In this document: piece after piece, positions 23,292 through 32,700 of the stretch
How the letters are laid out: each line of letters begins with the position of its first letter
Numbering within the stretch: the first letter of the stretch is position 1
Assembly (NCBI GenBank): GCA_964612675.1
Contig: CAZTDD010000048.1
Location: 1-43,811 of the forward strand
DNA length: 43,811 nucleotides
From: CAZTDD01 sp964612675
Lineage (GTDB): Bacteria; Hinthialibacterota; Hinthialibacteria; Hinthialibacterales; JAKPRU01
Direction of reading: 5' to 3'
The notes under the pieces: model-generated
Databases searched by the model: none
What the model was told of the DNA's origin: nothing
What the model saw: the letters and a program-made list of their open reading frames with translations, nothing else
Program-made: the position numbers and the translations under genes

Positions 23292-24586
23292 CGAAAAAAC
23301 AAGCTACCACAACAAAGGCGACACAACACCCCTCTCAGCGAATTCGAGGTATTGTAGGGGTCGATCCAAACATCAACCGGCGTCCGATTTTCATTCCCGA
23401 TAAGCGAGCCCGCAAAGGAGACCTTGTCTACGTCTACGAAAAAGAAGAAAACCACTACGGTTGTACGGAGAAAGTCGTTTGGAAAGTGTTTGCCAGTCCT
23501 CAATACGGCAACCCGACCGTACTGGATCAAGATGTCCTCTTCGCACTTTATAAGATACTGAATAACAAAGGGTTTGTGCGCGTTAACGATCAGGATTGGC
23601 TTGCAGTTTCTTCGTACGAAATCATCCGGATACTTGGTAGAAACGACAGCGGAAAGAACTTCCGGGATATTCAAGAGAGTCTTCGCCGCATACTGTCCGT
23701 CACAATAGAGGCGAAACTGTCATTCTTTCACAAACAAACAAACCAGTGGATTGGAGAGATCGGCGAAAGTTTCCACCTTATCGACAGGATTGTATGGAAA
23801 GGGGATCCTTTACCCACCGGAGAAAAGGCCTATAGCAACTTCGTGCTCTTCGGAAGCCTTTTGCTTGATAACATTCGCGTTGGCTATCTTGCTCCTTTAG
23901 ATCTCGACTTTTACTATAGCCTGCCGAATCCCACGGACAGGGCTCTGTATCCTTACTTGGCTTTCTGTTTCCATGCCATGGGAAAGAATCCCGGCCGTTT
24001 CCAGATCAAATACAGCACCCTTTGCCGTGAGATGCGACTCACGAAACATCGATACTTCTCCAGCGGAATAGTTCGCCTACGAGAAGCATTCGCACGCTTG
24101 GAAGAACGGGACTTCCTTCGTCAATCCGCAACGGAATTCCTTCCACACCCCACTGACAAAGGTGACGGATACATTCACTGCTGGGCTGGTGACCGTATTC
24201 TCCACCCCGAACGCTATAATCTGCGTTACAGACAGCAGCGATCTTGGCAGCCACCTATTGAGTCCCCATTCGACCCAGATAGCAATGACCGTCTTTTCTC
24301 CATTATCGATCTTTTCTACCGATACCTAGGATCTGGACCCCTTAACCGCCCCCCCCATCCTAGAGACCTTTTCGCAGCAGAGCGAATCAGTCGTAAGATC
24401 CAGAATTTAGAGGATTTAGAAGTCTTTGTCACTTACGCAAAGGAACGATGGCCGAACGTAGCCACTCTCGCTGCGGCTGTTGATAAGTATCTCGATATGT
24501 TCTTGGGCGATGAGGTTCTCCAACGGCGGCTTCATGCCTGTCGCCAATGGCAAATGTTTCCCAATTCTGACGATGCGAATCCCTAG
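23288..24586 (+). CDS. Plasmid replication initiator (RPA/RepA-type)
   Basis: A 432-residue protein. After a basic N-terminus, residues of about 70-150 form a winged-helix region (VLDQDVLFALYKILNN, LAVSSYEIIRILGRNDSGKN). The middle carries SNFVLFGSLLLDNIRVGYL, PLDLDFYYSLPNPTDRALYPYL and then CREMRLTKHRYFSSGIVRLREA. The block ending at the second of these matches the signature of replication initiator protein A (PF10134-type), where DN and PLD-x-YY-x-L-x-P are conserved. It starts by ATGA overlap with the kinase. Directly after its stop is a tandem iteron array that it should bind to open the origin. The C-terminal 110 residues are less conserved. A chromosomal role is unlikely given the iterons and par genes alongside. 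Confidence 0.88.
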   Translation: MTKKQATTTKATQHPSQRIRGIVGVDPNINRRPIFIPDKRARKGDLVYVYEKEENHYGCTEKVVWKVFASPQYGNPTVLDQDVLFALYKILNNKGFVRVNDQDWLAVSSYEIIRILGRNDSGKNFRDIQESLRRILSVTIEAKLSFFHKQTNQWIGEIGESFHLIDRIVWKGDPLPTGEKAYSNFVLFGSLLLDNIRVGYLAPLDLDFYYSLPNPTDRALYPYLAFCFHAMGKNPGRFQIKYSTLCREMRLTKHRYFSSGIVRLREAFARLEERDFLRQSATEFLPHPTDKGDGYIHCWAGDRILHPERYNLRYRQQRSWQPPIESPFDPDSNDRLFSIIDLFYRYLGSGPLNRPPHPRDLFAAERISRKIQNLEDLEVFVTYAKERWPNVATLAAAVDKYLDMFLGDEVLQRRLHACRQWQMFPNSDDANP

Positions 24587-24590
24587 AGAT

Positions 24591-24698
24591 CCGTACTGTA
24601 TGTGTAAACCCCGTTTTATGAGAATAAGAACCCCGTACGGGCCGATTAAGAGTACCGTACTTTGCGTTGTAGGACACCGTACTTTATGGGTAAGCATT
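24591..24698 (+). repeat. Tandem iteron array (oriV)
   Basis: Five head-to-tail units begin with CCGT at 24591, 24611, 24633, 24655 and 24677, steps of 20, 22, 22 and 22 bp. Four have CCGTAC, and all five carry a TAAG-like tetrad at positions 15-18 (TAAA, TAAG, TAAG, GTAG, TAAG). The array starts 5 bp after the rep stop and is followed by an AT-rich block. Single copies of the unit lie at 20034-20050 and, reversed, at 22293-22311. Confidence 0.85.
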
Positions 24699-24739
24699 TC
24701 ATGCAAAATCTTTGTGAATTTGGCGTAGGATTCCGGCCA

Positions 24740-24785
24740 CAAGGCCTTTAAATTTAATAATTTAAACACTATATTACCTTAACAA
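24740..24785. other. AT-rich block next to iterons, probable DNA-unwinding element
   Basis: About 45 bases made almost only of A and T (TTTAAATTTAATAATTTAAA and neighbouring TATATTA) between the iterons and the regulator gene. A weak DnaA-like box (AAATTCACA on the minus strand) lies near 24714-24722. In iteron plasmids such a block next to the Rep sites is where the strands open. Confidence 0.65.
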
Positions 24786-24809
24786 CTTTGTGGTTTGCTT
24801 GGTTTAACA

Positions 24810-26210
24810 ATGAACTTTCGGTCTGACATCACTGCAGAAGTTGCACCAGAGAGAGCGGGAACCCGGATCCTCGTTGTTGACGATGAGCCGGATATGGTCA
24901 CAACTCTCCAAGATCTTCTTATCAACGATGGTCACCGAGTTGACGTTGCATACGACGGCGCTGAAGCATTGAACATTCTTGGCAGTCACGAATATGAAAT
25001 CCTTCTGACGGATCTCTCCATGCCGGAACTCGACGGCGTAGATCTCCTTAGGCAAACCAAGCAACGTTATCCCGACCTCCAAGTGATCATTATCACCGGC
25101 TACGGAACAATAGACAGCGCTGTCAAGGCCATGAAATCAGGTGCGTTCAACTACTTGATCAAACCCGTTGAACCTCAAGAGATTCTGGCGAACGTTGCCC
25201 GTATAAAGCGTTTACTTTCGTCAAAGGAAGACAGGGAAACTAGTCGCGTTTTTTGTAACATGGTCGGGCGTTCTCGCGCGATGAGACGCGTTTTTGACCT
25301 AATTCCTCGACTTGCCAAGTTAGGGAGCCCGATTCTTATTGAAGGAGAGACTGGAACAGGAAAAGAGCTTGTTGCGCAAGCCTTACATGAGCACAGCAGC
25401 AGGAAACAAAATCCTTTTGTTCCATTGGATTGTGGTGCTCTTCCGGAATCGTTGCTGGAAAGTGAGTTGTTCGGTCATAAGCAGGGCGCTTTTACTGGAT
25501 CCACCTCAGATCGCGCGGGACTGCTTGAGACGGCCAATGGTGGGTCGGTTTTACTTGACGAAATTAGTAACGCTTCAGTACATCTACAGACGCGGCTTTT
25601 GCGCGTGATTGAAGAAAAGCGAGTACGCCGCGTCGGCGACAATCGGCCGGTGGACGTAGATTTTCGTGTCATTGCGGCCTCAAATTCTTCTCTGAGTTCA
25701 TTAGTAGCGGCAGGTTCGTTCCGCGAGGATCTTTATTACCGTCTCTGCGGATTCATCATCGAATTGCCTCCACTTCGCGAGCGAAGAGAGGATATTGCTG
25801 TTTTAGCAGAGCATTTTTTGAATGTACTCGAACCCTGGGAGAATGGAGGTCCTGAGGTCTTTTCTCCTGGTGCGTTGGACTTGCTAGTCAGTTATGACTG
25901 GCCCGGCAACGTTCGAGAGCTCAGGTTAGTGGTCGAGCGAGCAGCTGCTCTTACCCAAAAGAAAGTTATAGAACAACGAGACATCGTTTTCACCGGAGTT
26001 CGGTTATCCTCGAGCACAGGGATACAGATAACACAGAATGCTGAAATGACCGATCACGCTTTTTATACAGTTATCGAAGATGTCGAGAAGAGGTACTTAG
26101 CTGAACTTCTCCAAAGGGTAAATGGAAATATCTCACAAGCTTCAAAAATATCGGGAGCCTCTCGGAAAACCATCCGAGAGAAAGGTAAAAGGTACGGGAT
26201 TCTCTGGTGA
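24810..26210 (+). CDS. NtrC-type sigma54-dependent response regulator
   Basis: A 466-residue regulator with three intact domains. The receiver has D24-D25, phospho-acceptor D68, T96 and K118. The AAA+ domain has Walker A GETGTGKE (179-186), the sigma54-contacting GAFTG (226-230), Walker B LLDE (to E251) and an arginine-finger region FREDLYYRL. A Fis-like HTH (NGNISQASKISGASRKTIRE) closes the protein. It should activate sigma54 promoters when phosphorylated, most likely by the kinase at 22374. The ATG lies just after the iterons and AT-rich block with no good ribosome site, and a TTG at 24795 is possible. Target promoters are not certain. It stands between the replication core and the giant surface-protein gene. 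Confidence 0.94.
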   Translation: MNFRSDITAEVAPERAGTRILVVDDEPDMVTTLQDLLINDGHRVDVAYDGAEALNILGSHEYEILLTDLSMPELDGVDLLRQTKQRYPDLQVIIITGYGTIDSAVKAMKSGAFNYLIKPVEPQEILANVARIKRLLSSKEDRETSRVFCNMVGRSRAMRRVFDLIPRLAKLGSPILIEGETGTGKELVAQALHEHSSRKQNPFVPLDCGALPESLLESELFGHKQGAFTGSTSDRAGLLETANGGSVLLDEISNASVHLQTRLLRVIEEKRVRRVGDNRPVDVDFRVIAASNSSLSSLVAAGSFREDLYYRLCGFIIELPPLRERREDIAVLAEHFLNVLEPWENGGPEVFSPGALDLLVSYDWPGNVRELRLVVERAAALTQKKVIEQRDIVFTGVRLSSSTGIQITQNAEMTDHAFYTVIEDVEKRYLAELLQRVNGNISQASKISGASRKTIREKGKRYGILW

Positions 26211-26325
26211 GTGTCATGTGGAGAATGAGAGCGGCGGCGGTTTCTTGTCGTTCAGGAAGCCTGGAAGGAAGCTCGCGCGATTTATGAGGAAAAGTAATCT
26301 ATCTTAAAACATTATAAAGTTTTCT

Positions 26326-26368
26326 GTTGACAAAGAGTTTTCGCTTGTGTTAGAGTCAGCTCTAACAC
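26326..26368 (+). promoter_or_regulatory. Promoter-like sequence with perfect palindrome before the giant gene
   Basis: TTGACA at 26326-26331 is followed 16-17 bp later by a poor -10 (TGTTAG or GTTAGA) that overlaps a perfect inverted repeat, GTGTTAGAG-TCAG-CTCTAACAC (26347-26368, nine pairs). This arrangement fits a sigma70 promoter controlled by a repressor or activator sitting on its -10 region. The palindrome could instead be an RNA hairpin at the start of the leader. Confidence 0.6.
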
Positions 26369-26787
26369 TCTAAAATCGCCAGACATGCGTTTGCGAAGGC
26401 GAGAAAACTGAAACGGAGTGAAGCAACCGCTGGTACGAAAGTGCCAGTGAGATATAAGTTCTGGTTTTCAAGTGCTTTAAGGTATTCGTTTTGATTCTGA
26501 GAGTGGGAAAACCGGGACATAAGTGAAGCAACGCGAACCTTGGAAAGAAAGGGTTAAATTGTATTTGGCCCTTTGATTTTGTTTGATTTAGGAGCGTCCG
26601 TATGTCGAGTGGTATCTTGTTTGCTAAGTGAAGATCGCTCGGTCTATGGTGACAAGAACTCCTCAACACAATTATGGATTAGCTGGAAAGGAAGTGGCAA
26701 ATGAGCAGTTTTGGTTGTAGGAATGGTGATCATTCGGGTAGCAAACTAAAAGAGTTTCAAAATAAAAACGGAAAAAATAAGGAGAGT
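26369..26787 (+). promoter_or_regulatory. Long structured leader of the giant gene
   Basis: About 400 bases with no gene. AGTGAAGCAAC occurs twice, at 26417-26427 and 26522-26532. After the first copy comes a 7-pair stem with GAAA loop (CTGGTAC/GTGCCAG, 26430-26447). After the second, AACCTT (26536-26541) can pair with AAGGGTT (26549-26555), while AAAGGG (26548-26553) can pair with CCCTTT (26569-26574) next to a T-rich run. These two pairings exclude each other, as in attenuators and riboswitches. I could not match the leader to a known class. Confidence 0.5.
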
Positions 26788-29700
26788 ATGAAGACCATGA
26801 CGAAAGGAGCAGCAGCAGCCATGGCTCAGAGTCTTCGATGGATGGTTTTGGTATGTGCGTCGATTGGATTGGTTTCCGCAGTGGGAGCCCCCGAGGCGCT
26901 TGCACAGAAGGCACTCCCGCTCGAGAACACAAGCGTGCCTGCTTGGTTCATGCCGTTGGCGGAAAGCGTTGACGGTGTTGTGGACGGCAAGTCGGTGTCG
27001 GGTAGCGGTGAGGTTGCTGGCGGTATGATCAAGAATGTTTCGGCAATTCTTGGTGCCAGTCCAACGGCCTACGTCAACCACGGGAAACCGGGTGTCGTGA
27101 ATGACACGGAGGATGGTTTCGTAAACCATACCAGTTTGAGCGACTACAACCCCGGAACGTGGACTGGCGTCGAGGATAGTGTCCTTTACCGTTGGTTTGT
27201 GGGGTGGCCATCTGCATCTGCAGGCAAGTACGGTGCAATGGTGGCAAACCTGCAAGGAAATGACACGCTGGTTATGGCCGCTGTGGTCGCGAATGTCAGC
27301 AGCACCTATGTAAACAAATTAAATGCTGGCACTCTGACCGACACAGAAATGGCGGATCTGCTCCAGGGAGTAACTGCTGACTTTTCTATGGCTCCGGGAA
27401 ACACTCCGCTCCTTTCGGCGACATATACAGATGTTTTCCCAAATGATGCGACCGGTGTCAGCACTCAGGTTAAGGATGCGACTTTGGTCGTCTTTATGTG
27501 GGACGGTTCTAAAACGGACGAAAGCAGCCTCAACCCGGCAAATTTGACCGTCCCTGTCACGGCAACGACAACGGGTGCGGGATCAGATACAAACGGTCTC
27601 CGTGCCACCGTCCAAATTGTCGGCGGCCGCACGGCGTATTCCAATTACGTTGGTATCGACCATGATGGTCCCACCATGGGTAGCGGCGGTGCTTCTATTT
27701 ACTCCGTCGTCGATGTTTATGGCAATCCCGTCCCCGGCCGCGTAAAACAATCTCAAGCCGGCGCCGGAAGCATCGGCTCTTCCAGCAGCGAGCTCAAGTG
27801 GGGTGATGTCGTAGATGTCACTGCTTCTGTCAACGTACAGGCTGCGTTGGACGGCGAGCCCGATGCTTACTTCACGGCCAATAATGATTTTGTCAGTGAT
27901 GCCTGGCATAAAGATGGCTACCTTGCTCAAGGCAACGCGGGCATCGTCAAGGATACAAGTCTCACGACAGGAAACATTGCTTCCACGTTAATTCGAACGC
28001 CAGCTCAACTTATTAACAGGAAAGGCTGGTCAACAACGTTGAAGGCAGCCGGTCACGAACAGTTCAGTACCCCTATCTTCCCGGGTGGCGAAGCTGGGGT
28101 ATTCTTCGGTTCCTACTCCGGGACAACCCCGCAATCTGCAACGGGAACAGACTGGAACTCCAGTAGTGCACTTATTCTTCGCGCTACTTTTCTGATTACA
28201 GAGGCATCTACTTCTGCTGGTGCGAGTTTCGCCGGCGACGGTGGCAATAACGCGATGCCGATCAACTTCATCCTGGGCGATGAGCTCGGTTTGAGCCATA
28301 AGAACAAGTACAGTTTGGGCGGCCTCACATTCAACGCGGCTGCGGTTGCGAATGCGAGTAACTCCTTAATTGCCGGTGTTACAGGATTCGTTGATAACCG
28401 TCCGCCCATCATCATTCGCAGCGACCTAAGCGCTCCAACCTCTCGGCGAATCGTTGGTGCGTCACCGACGCGAGATACCGTTGGTATCCAAGTTGACTTT
28501 GGCCTTGAAGAAGAACCTTTGGACCGACTTAGTGCGTTCAACATTACATACGCAACAGATGTCGATAACTGTTTCTTCAGAGCTTCTCCATCCAGACCAT
28601 TCGTGATCGATGCTTCTGGAATTGCTTCCGTCGAAAACCTGACCGGTGGGATGATTCTCGGCGCAAGCGCGTCAGGCCATTTTACAATTCCGTCTACTAA
28701 CCTGACCAGCAACTCGAATTCTAATGCCGGCGTGGTTGTTACTGTTACCGATGATGCGCGCAACTTCTGGACCTTCGATACGCGGGCACCTGGCATAAAA
28801 TCCGATGGCACTCAGGATCAGTGGACCATTGACGGTATCGCGGGAACTCCGCAATCCTCGACCTTGGTTCTGGATATTAACCGGCCGATTATTCTCGGCG
28901 CGACCATGTACTTCAGTCGTAACGTCCCGGGTGGTAGCACTATCGGCAACGGCGAGATTCTGACCTTGCTCAAGCAGGATGAGGGAAGCAACGCCCAAGC
29001 GGCCGATGGCACAATCCTTGGCGCGACCATCGGTTCCGTCGGCAGCGAAGTTGCTCTTCAAGTGGACTTCCTGCCAAGCGTATGGACCAGTTCACACAGC
29101 GGTTCAACTCCTTATCAGAACGACCTTGACACCTTGCTGGCGCAGTATCCCGACGTCACAAGTAAGAGCTCGAATAAGTGGTACCGAGAATACCTTAATT
29201 TCTCCAAAGCCAGCTCGAGCAATGTTCTCGGTGTAAACAGTGGTGGTTTGTTCAATATTTGGGTAGATGTTGGCAAGCTCAATATGACAACCGCGAATTT
29301 CTCAACCATTCAATCCTCCACGGCGAGCTCGAATGGACTTACACAGGTGACATTGAAGGGAACCGTGCCTTCGTCTGCGGGAACCGGTGTTGCCTCCGCC
29401 ACAGGCGTCGGCTTTGTGACGGCCGAGGTCCGCGTGACCGACTATGTTTACAATGAGGATTACATGGGCGGCGAAGCGTGGAGCTTCCCGGTTCAACCCA
29501 ACGCAGGTTCCGGCTCTGCCGCAAACCATGCTTATGCAAGCGGTGTCATTCTGGACACAACAATGCCTCTGGTTCTCCAGAAGGTGGCATCGACGAATGT
29601 ACAAACACGTGGCAAGAACGTGGCTCGACACCCTGAGAGCGGACTCTTCTTTGGGGCCAGTAGCGCGTTCTCCTCAACAGACCCTGCGTTTGACAAGTTG

Positions 29701-32700
29701 TACGGTCTGACAAACCATAATATTTACACGTCGAACCGAGGTGTCGGCATCGCACTTCAAGCAGATGACGTCCTTATTGTTGAAGCGACAGTCAGCGGCG
29801 TCGTCCCGACCCTACGTGAGAACGCGGCCCTGACTGCCACGAACTACCCGTTCTTCTGGCCACAGCTAAACAGCTTCCCGGGCGCGCGAGTCCCTGCTTT
29901 GATCTCTGCAGACTTTAGTGACTTCGTTTCTGGTGCGACCGCGGTAGTCCCCGTGGCAAGCATGACCATTAACGCGAACGGAACGGGCGGAGTGAACACG
30001 CCCGCGGCAAGTGCGAATGCGGGGCAAGCTGTCCTGGCAACATTCGCACTACGTCTGCGGCCCAACGTGATTTCCGGTGCAGGTGACCTGAACAGAAACC
30101 TGACCGCATCGAATATTCGTAGCGTTACAGTGAACGCTTGGGATGTCGCCGGTAATGTTAGCTCGGTCGGTATCTCCGGTGCGACCGCGGACTTCGGTAA
30201 TCCGGAAGTCACAATTGTCAGTTTCAAGTTAAATGGCGTCGATGTTAGTTCCATTACCGACGCGACCGCATCCATTGGAGATCGCATCGATGTCTATGCG
30301 AAAGTCGACCCGAACCAAAGCAGCAAGATTAACGTAATTTCTGCCAACTTCGAACTCTTTGGTTTGAAGACCCTAATGAACCATTACGACAGCGGTTCAG
30401 ACGAAGGGGTTTACGACGCGACTGTAACCGCTTTTGGGTACAACTCGACCCTCTCGGCTCTGGGGCCGATTGAGGTCGGATCCTCCGGTACCTTCGGTGG
30501 TAATGTCGGGTCAGCGAGTATCCTTTACGCTACCTTCAGTTATGTAGCCCTGGAGCGAGATACGGACTGGGCAGTCGGGTCAAGCGACGGCAAGAAGGGA
30601 GTCGCTATCGGTAAGACCGCGAAGGCGGTTATCAGCGCGACGAACACATCCGGTGTGGCCGCGCAGGCTTCGACTGGTAAGATCGGTGTGGACCGTCATC
30701 CTCCCGCAATCCGTAGTGCAGGTATGCGTCAGGTGGCGGCCGTGGCAAGTGGCGACGACCTGACGGACAACATTGTACGTGTTGGCGACGTGATCGTTGC
30801 GACTGCTGAAATTCAAGCCGATCCGGGTGACGGAAGCAGCACCAGCCAAGGCGTCGTCGATATCAAATCGGTTACGCCTACCGCCGACTTGAGCGAGTTT
30901 GGCGTAAGCGGCTCTGTAAATGTCACTGAGGGGCTTGGGTACCGCAACAACTTCATCGTTGATGCGACCTGGACCGTGACAGTACTTGCGGCACAGTCCT
31001 CGGGAACGACCGGCCCACACGACGTGTACATACAAACCGTAGACCGTGTCGGTAACACTGCGGTTATGAACACCAACAATATCGGCAGTCCTGCAGCGGT
31101 TGTCTCGGGTGCGACTGATTTCCGGTTCTTCGTGGAGAACGGGCGTCCGACATTTGCTGCCTCCGACGTTATTCTCCTCGCAAGTAACGATGTGAACCTG
31201 GTTGGTGGTGTTTATGGCCCAACAAATCAGATTTACAACGTTGGTCCAGATACGAAGCCGTGGATCATCTATTCAGCACGCGGTGGTAAGTACACCAACA
31301 GCGCTGTTGGAATGGATACGGTGAATCCAGGTGACGTGGTTCACGTGACGGCAAGCATCTCTCTGAACGACGATCCGAACAAGGTATCGATTCCCGACTC
31401 AAATATCCTCGGTAACTTCAAGGAATTTGACCCGGCGAAATCTGCCGTTACTCCCAACGTTCGCGTGGGTGCTAGTGATATCCGCGCATTCTTCGAGGTT
31501 CCCGTTTCCTCGGCTGCAGTGACAACCATAAGCGGTGCCTCCGTGGAGGTGAAAGCAAGCGATACAGCCGGCCTTTCGACGACCGTTGTAGATGATGCGA
31601 CAATCGAGGTCGACAATGGCGCACCGACTGTCGCTCTGCAGCAGAGCTTTTACAAATCGGGGACGGGCACATCACTCAGTAGCATTGTGTCTGGCAAGAG
31701 CGCGAAGGGTGGAACCGTAGGCCCTGCAACGTTTGAAGCGGTGATGACCGTTGAGTATACCGATGGTGGTACGGATACAGCGTCGACCTCCAGTGGTAGC
31801 GCCGTCAAGGACCTGCCTGGCCTCGTCCTGGCATCTGCAAATTACGCGAATACGTCGGCTACGCCTCTTGTCCTTCTTGCTACCGGGGAGATTACCGGTA
31901 AGGAAAGTGGTAGCCGTCACTCAGCGACAACGGGTGTGCCGAATGGACCGCTCGGCCTGTGGCCGGACTTCTTCAAGATTGAAGGCGCAGGACCAACCGT
32001 GACGAGCTCCAGCTCGAAGGCTGATATCCAGGCATCGACAAACCGAACGGTTACCTACTACTTCTGGAACCTCAAGAACGGTGTTGATGTTGCGACAGCT
32101 GGAAAGATCATCCGTGGCGCTGCGGTACCGAAGCAAGGCTATTTCGTAGGCTCCAGCAGCGGCTTATCTTCAGCTGCGGCGAAGCTGATCGGCTACGCAA
32201 GTGATGATATCGGTAACGTTGCTCCCGGTGCGTCGACATTGGCCGCGGGCTCCGGCGCAGGGATCTTCACAATTGAACTTGATAACAACCCACCAGCGCT
32301 CGCTTCGACCCGCGACGTTGCCGGTAACGTTGTTAGTGCTTCACTACTCGTGATCTCCAGTAACGACATGATGTATGAAGCCACGCAACCGGCTGTGAAT
32401 AGCGGGGATGTTGTTGAGGTCAGCTTTGCTATAAGCGATCCTGTCAACAACACAACACCGCTAACAGTCTCGTTCGATCTGAAACACCTCGTGAAAGCGA
32501 AGGCGAACGGCTATAGCGCCAATGACAGCCCGTCTGTGAGCAACCTAGCATTCCTCGATGCAACAGTTGCCTCGAACCATAGCCCTCAAGGCAGCTACAA
32601 CAGCGATTACGGCATCTACACAATCACGGGAATTGAACCGGTTGCGCATAATATTCCTGCGCAAGGTTCCTTCCGGTTCAACATTGGGGGCGCGGATTCC

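Noticed and set aside
26425..26450. sigma54-like TGGTACG-GTGCC before the giant gene
   Set aside because: Spacing between GG and GC is one base short, and the text is better explained as a GAAA-capped hairpin.
26400..26600. c-di-GMP-I riboswitch
   Set aside because: GCAA and GAAA pieces are present, but the conserved GACGCAAAGCC-type core is absent.
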